Shown: positions 53,195 to 62,276, counted from the first letter of the stretch. The stretch: DNA of 64,000 nucleotides from Cellulomonas sp. Root930 (GCA_001429255.1 LMJI01000002.1:669274-733273), one strand, 5' to 3'. Notes: a model not told the origin generated them from the letters alone. Program-made: numbers and translations.

Positions 53195-54606
53195 CCGACG
53201 TCCTTCGGCCCGCCGACCTCGGCCGCGTGCACCTCGTCGGCGTGGGCGGCGCGGGCATGTCCGCGATAGCCGCCCTGCTCGCCGCCCGCGGCCTGGCCGT
53301 CAGCGGGTCCGACGCCGCCGACGGCCCCGCGCTGCCGGCCCTCCGGGACGCCGGAGTCCGGGTGCACGTGGGCCACGACGCCGCGCTCGTCGACGACGTC
53401 GACACCGTGGTGATCTCGTCCGCCGTCCGCGAGTCCAACCCCGAGCTCGCCCGCGCACGCGAGCGCGGCCTGCGCGTGCTGCACCGGTCGGAGGCCCTGG
53501 CCGCGCTGATGGTCGACCGGGACGCGGTGGCCGTGGCCGGCGCGCACGGCAAGACGACCACGTCCGCGATGATCGCCACGGCACTGCTGCACGCGGGCGC
53601 GGACCCGTCCTTCGCCATCGGTGGCACGGTCTTCTCGGTCGACGGCCCGCTCGGCGGCAGCCGCGACGGCGCGGGCCCCGCGTTCGTGGCCGAGGCCGAC
53701 GAGTCCGACGGCTCGTTCCTCGCGTACGCGCCACTGGTCGCGGTGGTCACCAACGTCGAGCCGGACCACCTGGACCACTACGGCTCGGCGGAGGCGTTCG
53801 AGGACGCGTTCGTGGCGTTCGCCGGCCGGATCCGGGACCGTGGCGCACTCGTGGCCTGCGCGGACGACGCCGGTGCGGCCCGGCTGGTGGAGCGCGTGCG
53901 TGACTCGCTCGCGGACCGGGGCGTCGAGGTGGTGACGTACGGGACGTCGCCCGACGCGGACGTCCGGGTGGGTGACCTGGTGGCGGACAGCGACCGGTGG
54001 GCGTTCGGGCTGACGACCGCGGACGTGCGCACGACCGTCTTCCTGGCGGTGCCCGGCACGCACAACGCCCTGAACGCAGCGGCGGCGTGGGCGGCGGCGC
54101 GACGGCTCGGCGTGGCCGACGCTGCCGACGGCCTCGGCGCGTTCCGAGGCACGGGTCGCAGGTTCGAGGACCGGGGCACAGCGGACGGCGTGCGGGTGGT
54201 CGACGACTACGCGCACCACCCGACCGAGGTCGCCGCCCTGCTGCGCGCCGCGCGGTCGGTCGCCGGGGACGGTCGGGTCCTCGCCCTCTTCCAGCCGCAC
54301 CTCTTCTCGCGCACCCGCACGTTCGCGTCCCAGTTCGGCGAGGCGCTCGACCTGGCCGACGTGGTCGTCGTGACCGACGTGTACGCCGCGCGCGAGGACC
54401 CGGACCCGTCGGTGACCGGCGCGCTGATCGTGGACCGCGTCCCGACGCCGGGCAGGGCGACGTTCGTGCCCGACAGGCACGACGCCGCCCGGGCGATCGC
54501 CGGTGCCGCGCGTCCGGGCGACCTGCTGCTCACCGTGGGCGCCGGGGACGTGACCCAGCTCGCGGCGGTCGTGCTCGAGGAACTCACCGCGCGGGCAGAC
54601 GGATGA
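53191..54606 (+). CDS. murC: UDP-MurNAc-L-alanine ligase MurC
   Basis: MurC adds L-Ala to UDP-MurNAc, the first peptide step. The 471-residue ligase has HLVGVGGAGMSAIAALLAARG, the ATP motif VAGAHGKTTTSAMI, AEADESDGSFL, TNVEPDHLDHYG and the C-terminal VDDYAHHPTEVAALLRAAR and LFQPHLFSRT. The GTG at 53191 overlaps the murG stop in GTGA, and its own stop overlaps ftsQ in ATGA. Confidence 0.96.
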   Translation: MTDVLRPADLGRVHLVGVGGAGMSAIAALLAARGLAVSGSDAADGPALPALRDAGVRVHVGHDAALVDDVDTVVISSAVRESNPELARARERGLRVLHRSEALAALMVDRDAVAVAGAHGKTTTSAMIATALLHAGADPSFAIGGTVFSVDGPLGGSRDGAGPAFVAEADESDGSFLAYAPLVAVVTNVEPDHLDHYGSAEAFEDAFVAFAGRIRDRGALVACADDAGAARLVERVRDSLADRGVEVVTYGTSPDADVRVGDLVADSDRWAFGLTTADVRTTVFLAVPGTHNALNAAAAWAAARRLGVADAADGLGAFRGTGRRFEDRGTADGVRVVDDYAHHPTEVAALLRAARSVAGDGRVLALFQPHLFSRTRTFASQFGEALDLADVVVVTDVYAAREDPDPSVTGALIVDRVPTPGRATFVPDRHDAARAIAGAARPGDLLLTVGAGDVTQLAAVVLEELTARADG

Positions 54607-55601
54607 GCCCGTCGCGACCGACGGCCCCGCGCGACGCCGCCCCGGGCCGACCGACAGCCCCCCGCAGGACCACGTCACCCGCCCGGGCGACGACGCGAGC
54701 GACACCCGCGAAGCCGGCGACACCCGCGAAGCCGTCGACCGCGCCGACGCCGGCGCAGCAGGACGACCCGGCCTTCGGACGCGCGGTCACCACGTACAGC
54801 GCCGGTGGTGCCCGCAAGTACGCGGGTCCGGTCGCCCCACCCGTGGTGTCGACCAGCTCGGTCGCCCGGTTCGCCGAGCGGTCCCGTGCCCGCCGGAACC
54901 TCGCGCGCCGGCAGGTGCTGCTCGCGGTCGGGTCGGTGCTCGCTGTCGGCTCGCTCGGCTGGCTCCTGCTCATCTCCCCGGTGCTCGCGCTCGAGCCGGC
55001 GGAGGTCGTGGTCGAGGGTGCCGGGACCGTGGTCGCGGTCGACCAGGTGCTCGCGGTGGTCGACGCGCACGCGAGCACCCCGCTGCCGCGCCTGGACACG
55101 GTGCGGCTGCGCGACGAGGTGCTCGAGGTGCCCGGCGTCCGGGAGGCGCGCGTCACCAGGTCGTGGCCGCACGGCCTCGTCGTGGTGCTCGTCGCCCGCG
55201 AGCCCGTTGCCGCCGTCCCGGAGCAGTCCAGCGCCGCGACCCACGGCGCGCCCGGTTTCGCGCTGCTCGACATGGACGGTGTCCAGGTCGGCCGCGTCGA
55301 CGCCGCGCCGGACGGTCTGCCGGTGGTGGACGTGCCGGTGGGGGACAAGCGCACGCTCACTGCGGTGCTCAGCGTGCTCCAGAGGCTGCCGGTCGAGCTG
55401 CTCGCCCAGGTGGGTGGCGTGTCGGCGCGGACCCAGGACACCGTGACCATGAGCCTGCGCGACGGTGTGCGCGTCGACTGGGGGAGCGCGAGCGAGACCC
55501 CGCTGAAGATCGCGGTCCTGTCCGCCCTGCGCGCATCGCCGGCCGCTGCCGGAGCGACCGTCATCGACGTGTCGGCGCCCCGCCTGCCCATCACGAAGTG
55601 A
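54603..55601 (+). CDS. ftsQ: Cell division protein FtsQ
   Basis: FtsQ links early and late division proteins at the septum. The 332-residue bitopic protein has a Pro/Ala/Thr-rich cytoplasmic tail of about 100 residues, a membrane helix near 108-128 (VLLAVGSVLAVGSLGWLLLIS), then the POTRA domain (PAEVVVEGAGTVVAVDQVLAVVDAH) and an external FtsQ/DivIB beta domain. The tail includes a short TPAKP repeat. It is the last gene of the coupled run; a 223-base gap with its own promoter separates it from ftsZ. Confidence 0.92.
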   Translation: MSPSRPTAPRDAAPGRPTAPRRTTSPARATTRATPAKPATPAKPSTAPTPAQQDDPAFGRAVTTYSAGGARKYAGPVAPPVVSTSSVARFAERSRARRNLARRQVLLAVGSVLAVGSLGWLLLISPVLALEPAEVVVEGAGTVVAVDQVLAVVDAHASTPLPRLDTVRLRDEVLEVPGVREARVTRSWPHGLVVVLVAREPVAAVPEQSSAATHGAPGFALLDMDGVQVGRVDAAPDGLPVVDVPVGDKRTLTAVLSVLQRLPVELLAQVGGVSARTQDTVTMSLRDGVRVDWGSASETPLKIAVLSALRASPAAAGATVIDVSAPRLPITK

Positions 55602-55686
55602 CGGGCGCGGGCGAGTTTCTCAAGCAACTCCCGACACGCGCGGCGCGGTCGTTGCTCGACGTCCGGGCGGCACCTAGCGTCACGCA

Positions 55687-55742
55687 CTGACAGCACACCT
55701 GACATAACTATAACCCTCAAGTAGAGGGTGAAGGTTTCACCC
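55687..55742 (+). promoter_or_regulatory. ftsZ: ftsZ promoter with two mutually exclusive inverted repeats
   Basis: CTGACA (55687-55692), a 16-bp spacer and TATAAC (55709-55714) form a promoter. ACCCTC (55713-55718) pairs with GAGGGT (55724-55729), while GGGTGAA (55726-55732) pairs with TTCACCC (55736-55742). The two stems share bases, so only one can form. This AT-rich patch stands out against the surrounding sequence. Confidence 0.6.
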
Positions 55743-55824
55743 CGACCCTGTCCCGCCGTCGAGCGGGCCGCGGACGGACCACGTGGCCCCGGCCGCGACC
55801 GGCACAGAACGAGAGGCACCCACC

Positions 55825-57081
55825 GTGGCAGCTCCGCAGAACTACCTGGCGGTCATCAAGGTCGTCGGCATCGGCGGCGGCGGCGTGAACGCCGTGAACC
55901 GCATGATCGGGGTCGGCCTCAAGGGTGTCGAGTTCATCGCCGTCAACACCGACGCCCAGGCGCTGCTGATGTCGGACGCGGACGTCAAGCTCGACGTCGG
56001 CCGCGAGCTCACGCGCGGCCTCGGCGCCGGCGCGGACCCCGAGGTCGGCAAGAAGGCCGCCGAGGACCACAAGGACGAGATCGAGGACGTCCTGCGGGGC
56101 GCCGACATGGTCTTCGTCACCGCGGGCGAGGGCGGCGGCACCGGTACCGGTGGCGCGCCGGTCGTCGCGCGGATCGCGCGGTCGCTCGGCGCGCTGACCA
56201 TCGGTGTCGTCACGCGGCCGTTCACCTTCGAGGGTCGCCGCCGTTCGGTGCAGGCGGACTCGGGCATCGAGGCGCTGCGCGCCGAGGTCGACACGCTCAT
56301 CGTCATCCCCAACGACCGGCTGCTGCAGATCTCCGACCGGTCCGTGTCGGTGCTCGACGCGTTCCACTCGGCCGACCAGGTGCTGCTGTCGGGTGTCCAG
56401 GGCATCACGGACCTGATCACCACGCCGGGCCTCATCAACCTCGACTTCGCCGACGTGAAGTCCGTCATGCAGGGTGCCGGCTCGGCGCTCATGGGCATCG
56501 GCTTCGCCCGCGGCGACGACCGCGCGGTCCAGGCCGCCGAGATGGCGATCTCCTCGCCGCTGCTCGAGGCCAGCATCGACGGCGCGCACGGCGTGCTGCT
56601 GTCCATCCAGGGCGGGTCGGACCTCGGGCTCTTCGAGATCAACGAGGCCGCGCGACTGGTCCAGGAGGCCGCGCACCCGGAGGCCAACATCATCTTCGGC
56701 GCAGTCATCGACGACGCCCTGGGCGACGAGGTCCGCGTCACCGTCATCGCGGCCGGCTTCGACTCCGGCTCGCCCACGATCCGCCGGGACGCCCGCGCGC
56801 TCGGCCAGGTCAGCGGCAACTCGGCCCGTCAGGTGCCGGCCGTCGCGTCGCAGGTCCCCACGCCGCGCCCCGTGCTCGACCCCGAGGAGCAGCTGGTCCC
56901 CGTCGGGTCCTACACCCAGAACCGTGCGGCCGCGCCGGCCCAGCCCGACGTCCCGGCCTTCCTGTCCACCGAGGCGGAGCCGACGCCGATCACGGGAGCG
57001 CTGGAGGTGCCCCGGATCTTCAGCGAGGACGCCCCCCGGCGCGACCGCGACGAGCTGGACGTACCGGACTTCCTCAAGTAG
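55825..57081 (+). CDS. ftsZ: Cell division GTPase FtsZ
   Basis: FtsZ is the tubulin-like GTPase that builds the Z ring. The 418-residue protein has [16 protein letters not shown], the tubulin signature [10 protein letters not shown] near 104, [12 protein letters not shown] and the T7-loop region [11 protein letters not shown], followed by a long acidic linker and the C-terminal tail [10 protein letters not shown] that binds SepF and other partners. The GTG at 55825 has GAGAGG in front. A 223-base leader region with its own promoter precedes it. Confidence 0.98.
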   Translation: MAAPQNYLAVIKVVGIGGGGVNAVNRMIGVGLKGVEFIAVNTDAQALLMSDADVKLDVGRELTRGLGAGADPEVGKKAAEDHKDEIEDVLRGADMVFVTAGEGGGTGTGGAPVVARIARSLGALTIGVVTRPFTFEGRRRSVQADSGIEALRAEVDTLIVIPNDRLLQISDRSVSVLDAFHSADQVLLSGVQGITDLITTPGLINLDFADVKSVMQGAGSALMGIGFARGDDRAVQAAEMAISSPLLEASIDGAHGVLLSIQGGSDLGLFEINEAARLVQEAAHPEANIIFGAVIDDALGDEVRVTVIAAGFDSGSPTIRRDARALGQVSGNSARQVPAVASQVPTPRPVLDPEEQLVPVGSYTQNRAAAPAQPDVPAFLSTEAEPTPITGALEVPRIFSEDAPRRDRDELDVPDFLK

Positions 57082-57088
57082 CCGGGCC

Positions 57089-57850
57089 GTGAGCGGAACG
57101 CAGCCCGGGAGCGACCTCCCGCCCGTCGTGGAGGTCGATCTCGGGGCTGGCGTCCGGGCCGGGTTCAGCACGCGTGGCGGAGGAGTCAGCCGCCCGCCCT
57201 ACGACGCCCTGAACCTCAGCTACCAGGTGGGCGACGAGCCGTCCGACGTCGCGCGCAACCGGGCGCGCCTCGAGCGGTGGGCCGGGGTCCCGGTCGCGTA
57301 CGCCGCGCAGGTGCACGGGACGGGGATCGTCGTCCTGTCCGAGCCGCCCGCGGCGGGCGTCATCTCGGTCGGCGAGTACGACGCCCTGGTCTCGGTCGAC
57401 CCGTCGGTCGCCGTCGCGGTGCTGGTGGCCGACTGCGTGCCCGTGCTGCTGGCCGACGCCTCCGCCGGCGTCGTGGCCGCGGTGCACGCCGGACGGCGCG
57501 GCCTGGTGGCCGGCGTCGTCGAGGCGGCGGTCTCCGCCATGGTGACCCAGGGTGCGGACGTCGGCCGGATCCGGGCGGCCCTCGGACCGTCGATCGCGGG
57601 GGAGTCGTACGAGGTGCCGGCCGCCCTGCGGGACGAGGTCGCGGACGCGGTCCCGGAGACGCGGGCGACGACGGACTGGGGAACCCCGGCGCTCGACCTG
57701 CCCGCAGGCGTCGTCGCGGTGCTGCGCCGGGCCGGCGTCGAGCGGGTCACCGTGCAGGCGCGCGACACGTGGAAGGACCCCGCCCTGTTCTCCTACCGGC
57801 GCTCGCCGCGCACCGGCCGGTTCGCCGGGGTCGTCGGCATGCAGGCGTGA
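57089..57850 (+). CDS. pgeF: Peptidoglycan editing factor / multicopper polyphenol oxidase-like protein PgeF
   Basis: A 253-residue YfiH (DUF152) family protein. E. coli PgeF removes wrongly incorporated residues from UDP-MurNAc-dipeptide precursors; other members show laccase or purine nucleoside activity. Metal-binding residues are present: His in AAQVHGTG, Cys in VADCVPVLLAD and His in AAVHAGRRGLVAG. The usual Trp of the HAGWRG motif is Arg here. The GTG at 57089 follows the ftsZ stop by 7 bases, so the two are co-transcribed. Confidence 0.9.
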   Translation: MSGTQPGSDLPPVVEVDLGAGVRAGFSTRGGGVSRPPYDALNLSYQVGDEPSDVARNRARLERWAGVPVAYAAQVHGTGIVVLSEPPAAGVISVGEYDALVSVDPSVAVAVLVADCVPVLLADASAGVVAAVHAGRRGLVAGVVEAAVSAMVTQGADVGRIRAALGPSIAGESYEVPAALRDEVADAVPETRATTDWGTPALDLPAGVVAVLRRAGVERVTVQARDTWKDPALFSYRRSPRTGRFAGVVGMQA

Positions 57851-57903
57851 CAGCCGCCGAGGTTGTCGGGCGTGTCGTGCCGTGACCGGAACGCGCGCGT
57901 TGC

Positions 57904-57909
57904 TACCGT
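57904..57909 (+). promoter_or_regulatory. Candidate -10 box of sepF
   Basis: TACCGT would start a transcript near 57916 with an 80-base leader that includes GGGGAGGGAG ahead of the sepF ATG. No -35 box is clear. The rest of the 145-base gap is empty. Confidence 0.4.
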
Positions 57910-57995
57910 GACCGGCAGAGGGAGCCCACCGTCGCCGTCAGGACCGGCAGGGGCTCCGGGGTGGTCCGGAGAGATCCGGGGAGGGAGCCAAGGCG

Positions 57996-58490
57996 ATGGC
58001 CGGAGCGCTGCGCAAGACGATGCTGTACCTCGGCCTGGCCGACGACCGGTCGGAGCACGAGGAGTACCTCGAGGAGTTCGACGACCAGGAGGTCGCGGTG
58101 CCGCAGGAGTACGAGGCCCAGGTCACGCCGTTGCACCGGCCGACGCGCACGTCGCTGACCACGCAGGCGGCGCAGCACGCTCCCGCACCTGCTGGTGAGC
58201 TCCGTCGCATCACGACGATCCACCCGCGCTCGTACAACGACGCGCGCAAGATCGGCGAGGCGTTCCGCGAGGGCACCCCGGTCATCATGAACCTCACGGA
58301 CATGGACGACGCCGACGCCAAGCGGCTCGTCGACTTCTCCGCGGGTCTGATCTTCGGGCTGCACGGCGCGATCGAGCGGGTGACCAGCAAGGTGTTCCTG
58401 CTCTCGCCGGCGCACGTCGAGGTCGCCGGGGAGGCTGCCGGCCCGGTCGCCGAGCCGCCGACGCGTGCGGGCTTCTACAACCAGAGCTGA
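57996..58490 (+). CDS. sepF: Cell division protein SepF
   Basis: SepF anchors the Z ring to the membrane and is essential in actinobacteria, which lack FtsA. The 164-residue protein has the N-terminal amphipathic helix [14 protein letters not shown], an acidic linker, and the FtsZ-binding core [68 protein letters not shown] at about 70-148. GGGAGGGAG precedes the ATG. The yggS gene normally found just upstream is missing. Confidence 0.96.
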   Translation: MAGALRKTMLYLGLADDRSEHEEYLEEFDDQEVAVPQEYEAQVTPLHRPTRTSLTTQAAQHAPAPAGELRRITTIHPRSYNDARKIGEAFREGTPVIMNLTDMDDADAKRLVDFSAGLIFGLHGAIERVTSKVFLLSPAHVEVAGEAAGPVAEPPTRAGFYNQS

Positions 58491-58493
58491 CGC

Positions 58494-58778
58494 GTGCAAC
58501 TCGTCGCCGCACTGCTGTTCTACGTCGTCCTCGCGTTCTTCCTCCTGCTCCTGATCCGGCTGGTGCTGGACTGGGTGCAGTTCTTCGCGCGGGACTGGCA
58601 CCCCTCGGGGATCGCCCTGGTGATCGCGGAGGCGACGTACACGGTGACCGATCCTCCGCTGAAGGCGTTGCGGCGGATCCTGCCTCCCCTCGCCATCGGA
58701 TCCGTCCGTCTGGACCTCGCCTTCCTGGTCCTCGTGCTGGGATGCTCGATCCTGATGTCCATCCTCAGCCGCATCTGA
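58494..58778 (+). CDS. YggT family membrane protein
   Basis: A 94-residue protein with two membrane helices at about 4-22 and 70-92, joined by a loop that holds the family motif YTVTDPPLKALRRILPP. YggT proteins are conserved between sepF and divIVA, and are tied to division or osmotic tolerance without a known mechanism. The GTG at 58494 lies 3 bases after the sepF stop, so it belongs to that operon. Confidence 0.93.
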   Translation: MQLVAALLFYVVLAFFLLLLIRLVLDWVQFFARDWHPSGIALVIAEATYTVTDPPLKALRRILPPLAIGSVRLDLAFLVLVLGCSILMSILSRI

Positions 58779-58838
58779 CCTGACGATCCACCTGTCCATG
58801 GGCGTGTCGCGGGGACGTGCGCGCACCGCATTCTCCGA

Positions 58839-58844
58839 TACCGT
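58839..58844 (+). promoter_or_regulatory. Candidate -10 box of divIVA
   Basis: TACCGT would give a leader of about 55 bases that includes TGAGGTG before the start at 58908. Confidence 0.4.
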
Positions 58845-58907
58845 GGCCCGAGGCGGTCGGTGGACTGCCGCCGGCCCGACCGAGCACTACCGACTGAGGT
58901 GATGACG

Positions 58908-59591
58908 ATGGCTCTGCTGACTGCAGACGAGGTCTTGAACAAGAAGTTCCAGGCCACGAAGTTCCGCGAGGGCTACGACCAGGACGAGGTCGACGACTTC
59001 CTGGACGAGGTCGTCAACACGCTGCGCGACCTGCAGGGTGAGAACGACGACCTGAAGACGAAGCTGGCGGCGGCCGAGCGCCGGATCGCCGAGTTGAGCC
59101 GTGCGGGTTCCCAGCAGGCTGCACCGGCCCCCAAGCCGGAGCCGACCCCCGAGCCGATCCCGGCTCCGGCCCCGGTGATCGCCGCCCCCGTCGCCCAGCC
59201 CGCGCCGATCGTCGCGCCGGTGCAGAGCGGACCGCGGACGAGCGAGCCGGAGTCCGCGACCGGGATGCTCGCCCTGGCCCAGAAGCTGCACGACGACTAC
59301 GTGCGCAGCGGCCAGGAGGAGTCGGACCGCCTCGTGGGTGAGGCCAAGAGCCAGGCCAACCGCATCGTGCGCGAGGCCGAGGAGACGTCGCAGCGCACGC
59401 TCGGTCAGCTCGAGCAGGAGCGCTCGCTCCTGGAGCGCAAGATCGACGAGCTGCGCGTGTTCGAGCGCGACTACCGGACCCGCCTCAAGAGCTACCTCGA
59501 GAACCTGCTCGGCGACCTGGACAACCGTGGCAACGCCCTGCCGCCGCGGTCGGGTCAGCCGCAGCCGGTCGGAGACGGCCAGAACCTCTGA
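58908..59591 (+). CDS. divIVA: Polar growth protein DivIVA (Wag31)
   Basis: DivIVA marks curved membrane at poles and septum and directs tip growth. The 227-residue protein has the N-terminal lipid-binding domain LTADEVLNKKFQATKFREGYDQDEVDDFLDEV, a first coiled coil, a Pro/Ala-rich linker of about 45 residues (APKPEPTPEPIPAPAP) and a long C-terminal coiled coil (QEESDRLVGEAKSQANRIVREAEET). The ATG at 58908 is chosen because GAGGT lies 8 bases upstream; an ATG at 58902 adds only two residues. Confidence 0.96.
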   Translation: MALLTADEVLNKKFQATKFREGYDQDEVDDFLDEVVNTLRDLQGENDDLKTKLAAAERRIAELSRAGSQQAAPAPKPEPTPEPIPAPAPVIAAPVAQPAPIVAPVQSGPRTSEPESATGMLALAQKLHDDYVRSGQEESDRLVGEAKSQANRIVREAEETSQRTLGQLEQERSLLERKIDELRVFERDYRTRLKSYLENLLGDLDNRGNALPPRSGQPQPVGDGQNL

Positions 59592-59597
59592 CGTCCC

Positions 59598-59619
59598 GTC
59601 CGGCGACCACCCGCCGGAC
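59598..59619 (+). terminator. First hairpin after divIVA
   Basis: GTCCGGCG and CGCCGGAC form a perfect 8-bp stem with the loop ACCACC, starting 7 bases after the stop codon. Confidence 0.5.
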
Positions 59620-59654
59620 ACCCCGCATCACCACAGGTCAGGTCCTCTGTACAC

Positions 59655-59689
59655 GCGCGCCGCGCCGGGTTTCACCCGGCGTGGCGTGT
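59655..59689 (+). terminator. Main terminator of divIVA
   Basis: CGCCGGGT (59663-59670), the loop TTC and ACCCGGCG (59674-59681) form a perfect 8-bp core that extends outward with wobble pairs to about 16 bp. The sequence TGTTGTGT follows, the most T-rich tail of any hairpin in the window. Confidence 0.75.
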
Positions 59690-59748
59690 TGTGTCCCTGC
59701 CTGTGCCCGCATACAGTCGCGTGACTTCGAGGACAGGGGGGCCCGCTC

Positions 59749-60210
59749 GTGGCCATCAACGACGCGCTCAGCGCGGTTGACGTCAGCACGGACACCAAGG
59801 AACTGGCCAAGCTGGTCAAGCACTTCCCGGTTCGTGACGGCGAGAAGCCGTGGACCGCGCGCGAGGTCAAGGACGTCGCGGAAGAGCTCACCAGCGACAT
59901 CGACCGACTGACCAGCGAGCTGGCGGCGGCGGACGCCGAGCTGTCGGACCTGTTGCGGAACTCCGGCGACGGCGCCGGCGACGACCAGGCCGACTCGGGC
60001 TCCTCCGCGCTGGAGCGTGAGCAGGAGCTCACGCTCGTCAACAACACGCGGGACCTGCTCGCGCAGACCACCCGCTCCCTGGCGCGCATCGCAGCCGGCA
60101 CGTTCGCGACCTGCGAGTCGTGCGGCAAGGCGGTCGGCAAGGCGCGCCTCCAGGCGTTCCCGCGGGCGACCCTGTGCGTCGAGTGCAAGCAGCGCGAGGA
60201 GCGTCGCTGA
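59749..60210 (+). CDS. DksA/TraR-type zinc-finger protein
   Basis: A 153-residue protein with an N-terminal region resembling the coiled coil of DksA (DVAEELTSDIDRLTSELAAADAELSDLL), a linker, and the C4 zinc finger FATCESCGKAVGKARLQAFPRATLCVECK at about 118-148. DksA-type proteins enter the RNA polymerase secondary channel and tune initiation. The DxxDxA tip motif of classical DksA is not obvious. The GTG at 59749 has AGGGGGG in front; TACAGT at 59712-59717 may be its -10. Confidence 0.85.
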   Translation: MAINDALSAVDVSTDTKELAKLVKHFPVRDGEKPWTAREVKDVAEELTSDIDRLTSELAAADAELSDLLRNSGDGAGDDQADSGSSALEREQELTLVNNTRDLLAQTTRSLARIAAGTFATCESCGKAVGKARLQAFPRATLCVECKQREERR

Positions 60211-60218
60211 CGCGCACG

Positions 60219-60224
60219 TAGACT
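60219..60224 (+). promoter_or_regulatory. -10 box of lspA
   Basis: TAGACT, 6 bases before the GTG at 60231, nine bases after the preceding stop. Confidence 0.55.
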
Positions 60225-60230
60225 CCTGCG

Positions 60231-60866
60231 GTGCCCACCACGACGGACGACCAGCCCGACGCGCCCTCGACCAGCCCTCGCCGGCGCGCGCTGCTGATCC
60301 TGCTGTTCTCGCTCGCGGCCGTCGTGCTGGTGCTCGACCAGGCGTCGAAGGCGTGGGCGATCGAGGCGCTGGCCGACGGCGAGCGGCGGCAGCTGGTCGG
60401 TGACCTGCTCGGGTTCCAGCTCGTGTTCAACCCCGGCGCCGCGCTCTCCATCGCGACGGGGATGACCTGGGTCCTCACGGTCGTCGCGACCGTCGTGATC
60501 GTCGTCGTCGTGCGGGCCAGCCGCCGGATCGGGTCGCGCGCGTGGGCCGTCGCGCTGGGCCTCCTGCTCGGGGGCGCCCTGGGGAACCTGGTCGACCGGT
60601 GGATCCGGGAACCCGGGCCGGCCGAGGGCCACGTGGTGGACTTCATCGCCTACGCCGACTGGTTCGTCGGCAACGTCGCCGACATCGCGATCGTCGTCGC
60701 CGCGGCTCTCGTCGTGGTCCTGGCGGCCCTCGGCATCCACCTCGACGGCACGCGTGACGTCCGGGAGCCACGAGAGCCCGCAGAGGCGCAGGACGTGATC
60801 GACGCCCCGGACTCCGACTCCACGACGACCACCACCACGACGACGTCGACCGAGCAGAATGCCTGA
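60231..60866 (+). CDS. lspA: Lipoprotein signal peptidase (signal peptidase II)
   Basis: LspA cleaves prolipoproteins at the lipidated Cys; GluB in this window is a likely client. The 211-residue protein has four membrane helices and the catalytic Asp pair in GNLVDRW and [20 protein letters not shown], plus the DQASKAW motif near the first helix. The C-terminus has an unusual Thr-rich tail ([11 protein letters not shown]) coded by an ACG/ACC run at about 60824-60850. The GTG at 60231 looks leaderless. It overlaps rluD by 8 bases. Confidence 0.95.
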   Translation: MPTTTDDQPDAPSTSPRRRALLILLFSLAAVVLVLDQASKAWAIEALADGERRQLVGDLLGFQLVFNPGAALSIATGMTWVLTVVATVVIVVVVRASRRIGSRAWAVALGLLLGGALGNLVDRWIREPGPAEGHVVDFIAYADWFVGNVADIAIVVAAALVVVLAALGIHLDGTRDVREPREPAEAQDVIDAPDSDSTTTTTTTTSTEQNA

Positions 60867-61797
60867 CACGCGGGCGATGCCGGTGCCCGACGGGCTCGTC
60901 GGCGAGCGGGTGGACGCGGCCCTGGCGCGGCTGCTCGGGCTCTCCCGCACCCGCGCGGCGGAGATCGCGGAGGCCGGCGGCGTGCACCTGGACGGCAAGG
61001 AGCTGGGCAAGTCCGACCGGCTGTCGGCGGGCGGCTGGCTCGAGGTCGCGATCCCGGACGTGGTCCCGGCCTCCACCATCGAGGTCGTCGCCGAGCCCGT
61101 GCCCGGCATGCGGATCGTGTACGACGACGACGACCTGGTGGTCATCGACAAGCCCGTCGGCGTCGCCGCGCACCCGTCGCCGGGCTGGACCGGCCCGACC
61201 GTCGTCGGCGCCCTCATGGCTGTGGGCTACCGGATCTCGACGTCCGGCGCGGCCGAGCGGCAGGGGATCGTGCACCGCCTCGACGCGGGGACGTCCGGGC
61301 TGATGGTCGTCGCCAAGAGCGAGCACGCCTACACGGTGCTGAAGCGGGCGTTCAAGGACCGCACGGTCGAGAAGGTCTACCACGCGCTCGTGCAGGGGCA
61401 CCCGGAGCCGACGACCGGCACCATCGACGCCCCCATCGGCCGGCACCCCAGCTCGGACTGGAAGTTCGCCGTGGTGGCGGACGGCAAGCCGTCGATCACC
61501 CACTACGAGGTGCTCGAGATGCTCCCCGCGGCGTCCCTGGTGGAGATCCACCTGGAGACCGGGCGCACGCACCAGATCCGTGTGCACTTCTCCGCCACCA
61601 GGCACCCCTGCGTCGGCGACCTCACGTACGGCGCGGACCCGTCGCTGGCGGCGCGCGTGGGCCTGACCCGGCAGTGGCTGCACGCCATGCGGCTCGGGTT
61701 CCACCACCCGAGCTCGGGCGAGTGGCTGGAGCTGACCAGCGAGTACCCCGAGGACCTGGCGCGTTCCCTGGCCGTGCTGCAGGACGGGTACGCGTGA
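60859..61797 (+). CDS. rluD: 23S rRNA pseudouridine synthase, RluD family
   Basis: A 312-residue enzyme with an N-terminal S4 RNA-binding domain ([31 protein letters not shown]) and an RluA-family catalytic domain with the active Asp in [43 protein letters not shown] is the conserved C-terminal block. RluD makes pseudouridines in helix 69 of 23S rRNA; the exact sites here are inferred. The ATG at 60859 lies inside the lspA end, and the stop overlaps the GNAT gene in GTGA. Confidence 0.93.
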   Translation: MPDTRAMPVPDGLVGERVDAALARLLGLSRTRAAEIAEAGGVHLDGKELGKSDRLSAGGWLEVAIPDVVPASTIEVVAEPVPGMRIVYDDDDLVVIDKPVGVAAHPSPGWTGPTVVGALMAVGYRISTSGAAERQGIVHRLDAGTSGLMVVAKSEHAYTVLKRAFKDRTVEKVYHALVQGHPEPTTGTIDAPIGRHPSSDWKFAVVADGKPSITHYEVLEMLPAASLVEIHLETGRTHQIRVHFSATRHPCVGDLTYGADPSLAARVGLTRQWLHAMRLGFHHPSSGEWLELTSEYPEDLARSLAVLQDGYA

Positions 61798-62276
61798 GCG
61801 TGCGTGTCGTCCGGGTGGAGACGCCCGAGCAGCGCGCCGCGATGACGGCGATCCGGATGGCCGTGTTCGTCGAGGAGCAGAAGGTGGCCGCCGAGCGCGA
61901 GATGGACGCGCTCGACGACGACCCCGCCACGGTGCACGTGCTCGCGCTCGGCGACGACGGGACACCCCTGGGCACCGCCCGGCTGCTGCCGCCGCACCGC
62001 GCGGGTGAGCCTGCTCACGTCGGTCGGGTCGCGGTGGGCGCCGTGGCCCGCGGGGAGGGCGTCGGGGCGCAGCTCATGACCGCCCTGGAGGCCGAGGCGC
62101 TCGACCGGTTCGGGGTGGTCGCCGACGGGGTTCGGACGGTGTCCGTCGAGCTCAGCGCGCAGGAGCAGGCGCTCGGCTTCTACGCGCGGCTGGGCTACGT
62201 CGCCCGGCCCGAGCGGTACCTGGACGAGGCCATCTGGCACCGCGACGCGGTGAAGGTCGTGACGGCTCCGGCCTAG
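61794..62276 (+). CDS. GNAT family N-acetyltransferase
   Basis: A 160-residue acetyltransferase resembling the ElaA/YjcF type. The acetyl-CoA loop is [23 protein letters not shown], followed by the [13 protein letters not shown] motif near the C-terminus. The N-terminal [24 protein letters not shown] is typical of that group. The substrate is unknown. The GTG at 61794 overlaps the rluD stop by 4 bases, so lspA, rluD and this gene are one operon. Confidence 0.88.
   Translation: MSVRVVRVETPEQRAAMTAIRMAVFVEEQKVAAEREMDALDDDPATVHVLALGDDGTPLGTARLLPPHRAGEPAHVGRVAVGAVARGEGVGAQLMTALEAEALDRFGVVADGVRTVSVELSAQEQALGFYARLGYVARPERYLDEAIWHRDAVKVVTAPA

Noticed and set aside
59155-59225. Pro/Ala-rich repeat in divIVA as a mobile or CRISPR-like repeat
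   Set aside because: It is the usual low-complexity linker between two coiled coils, with no regular DNA repeat unit.
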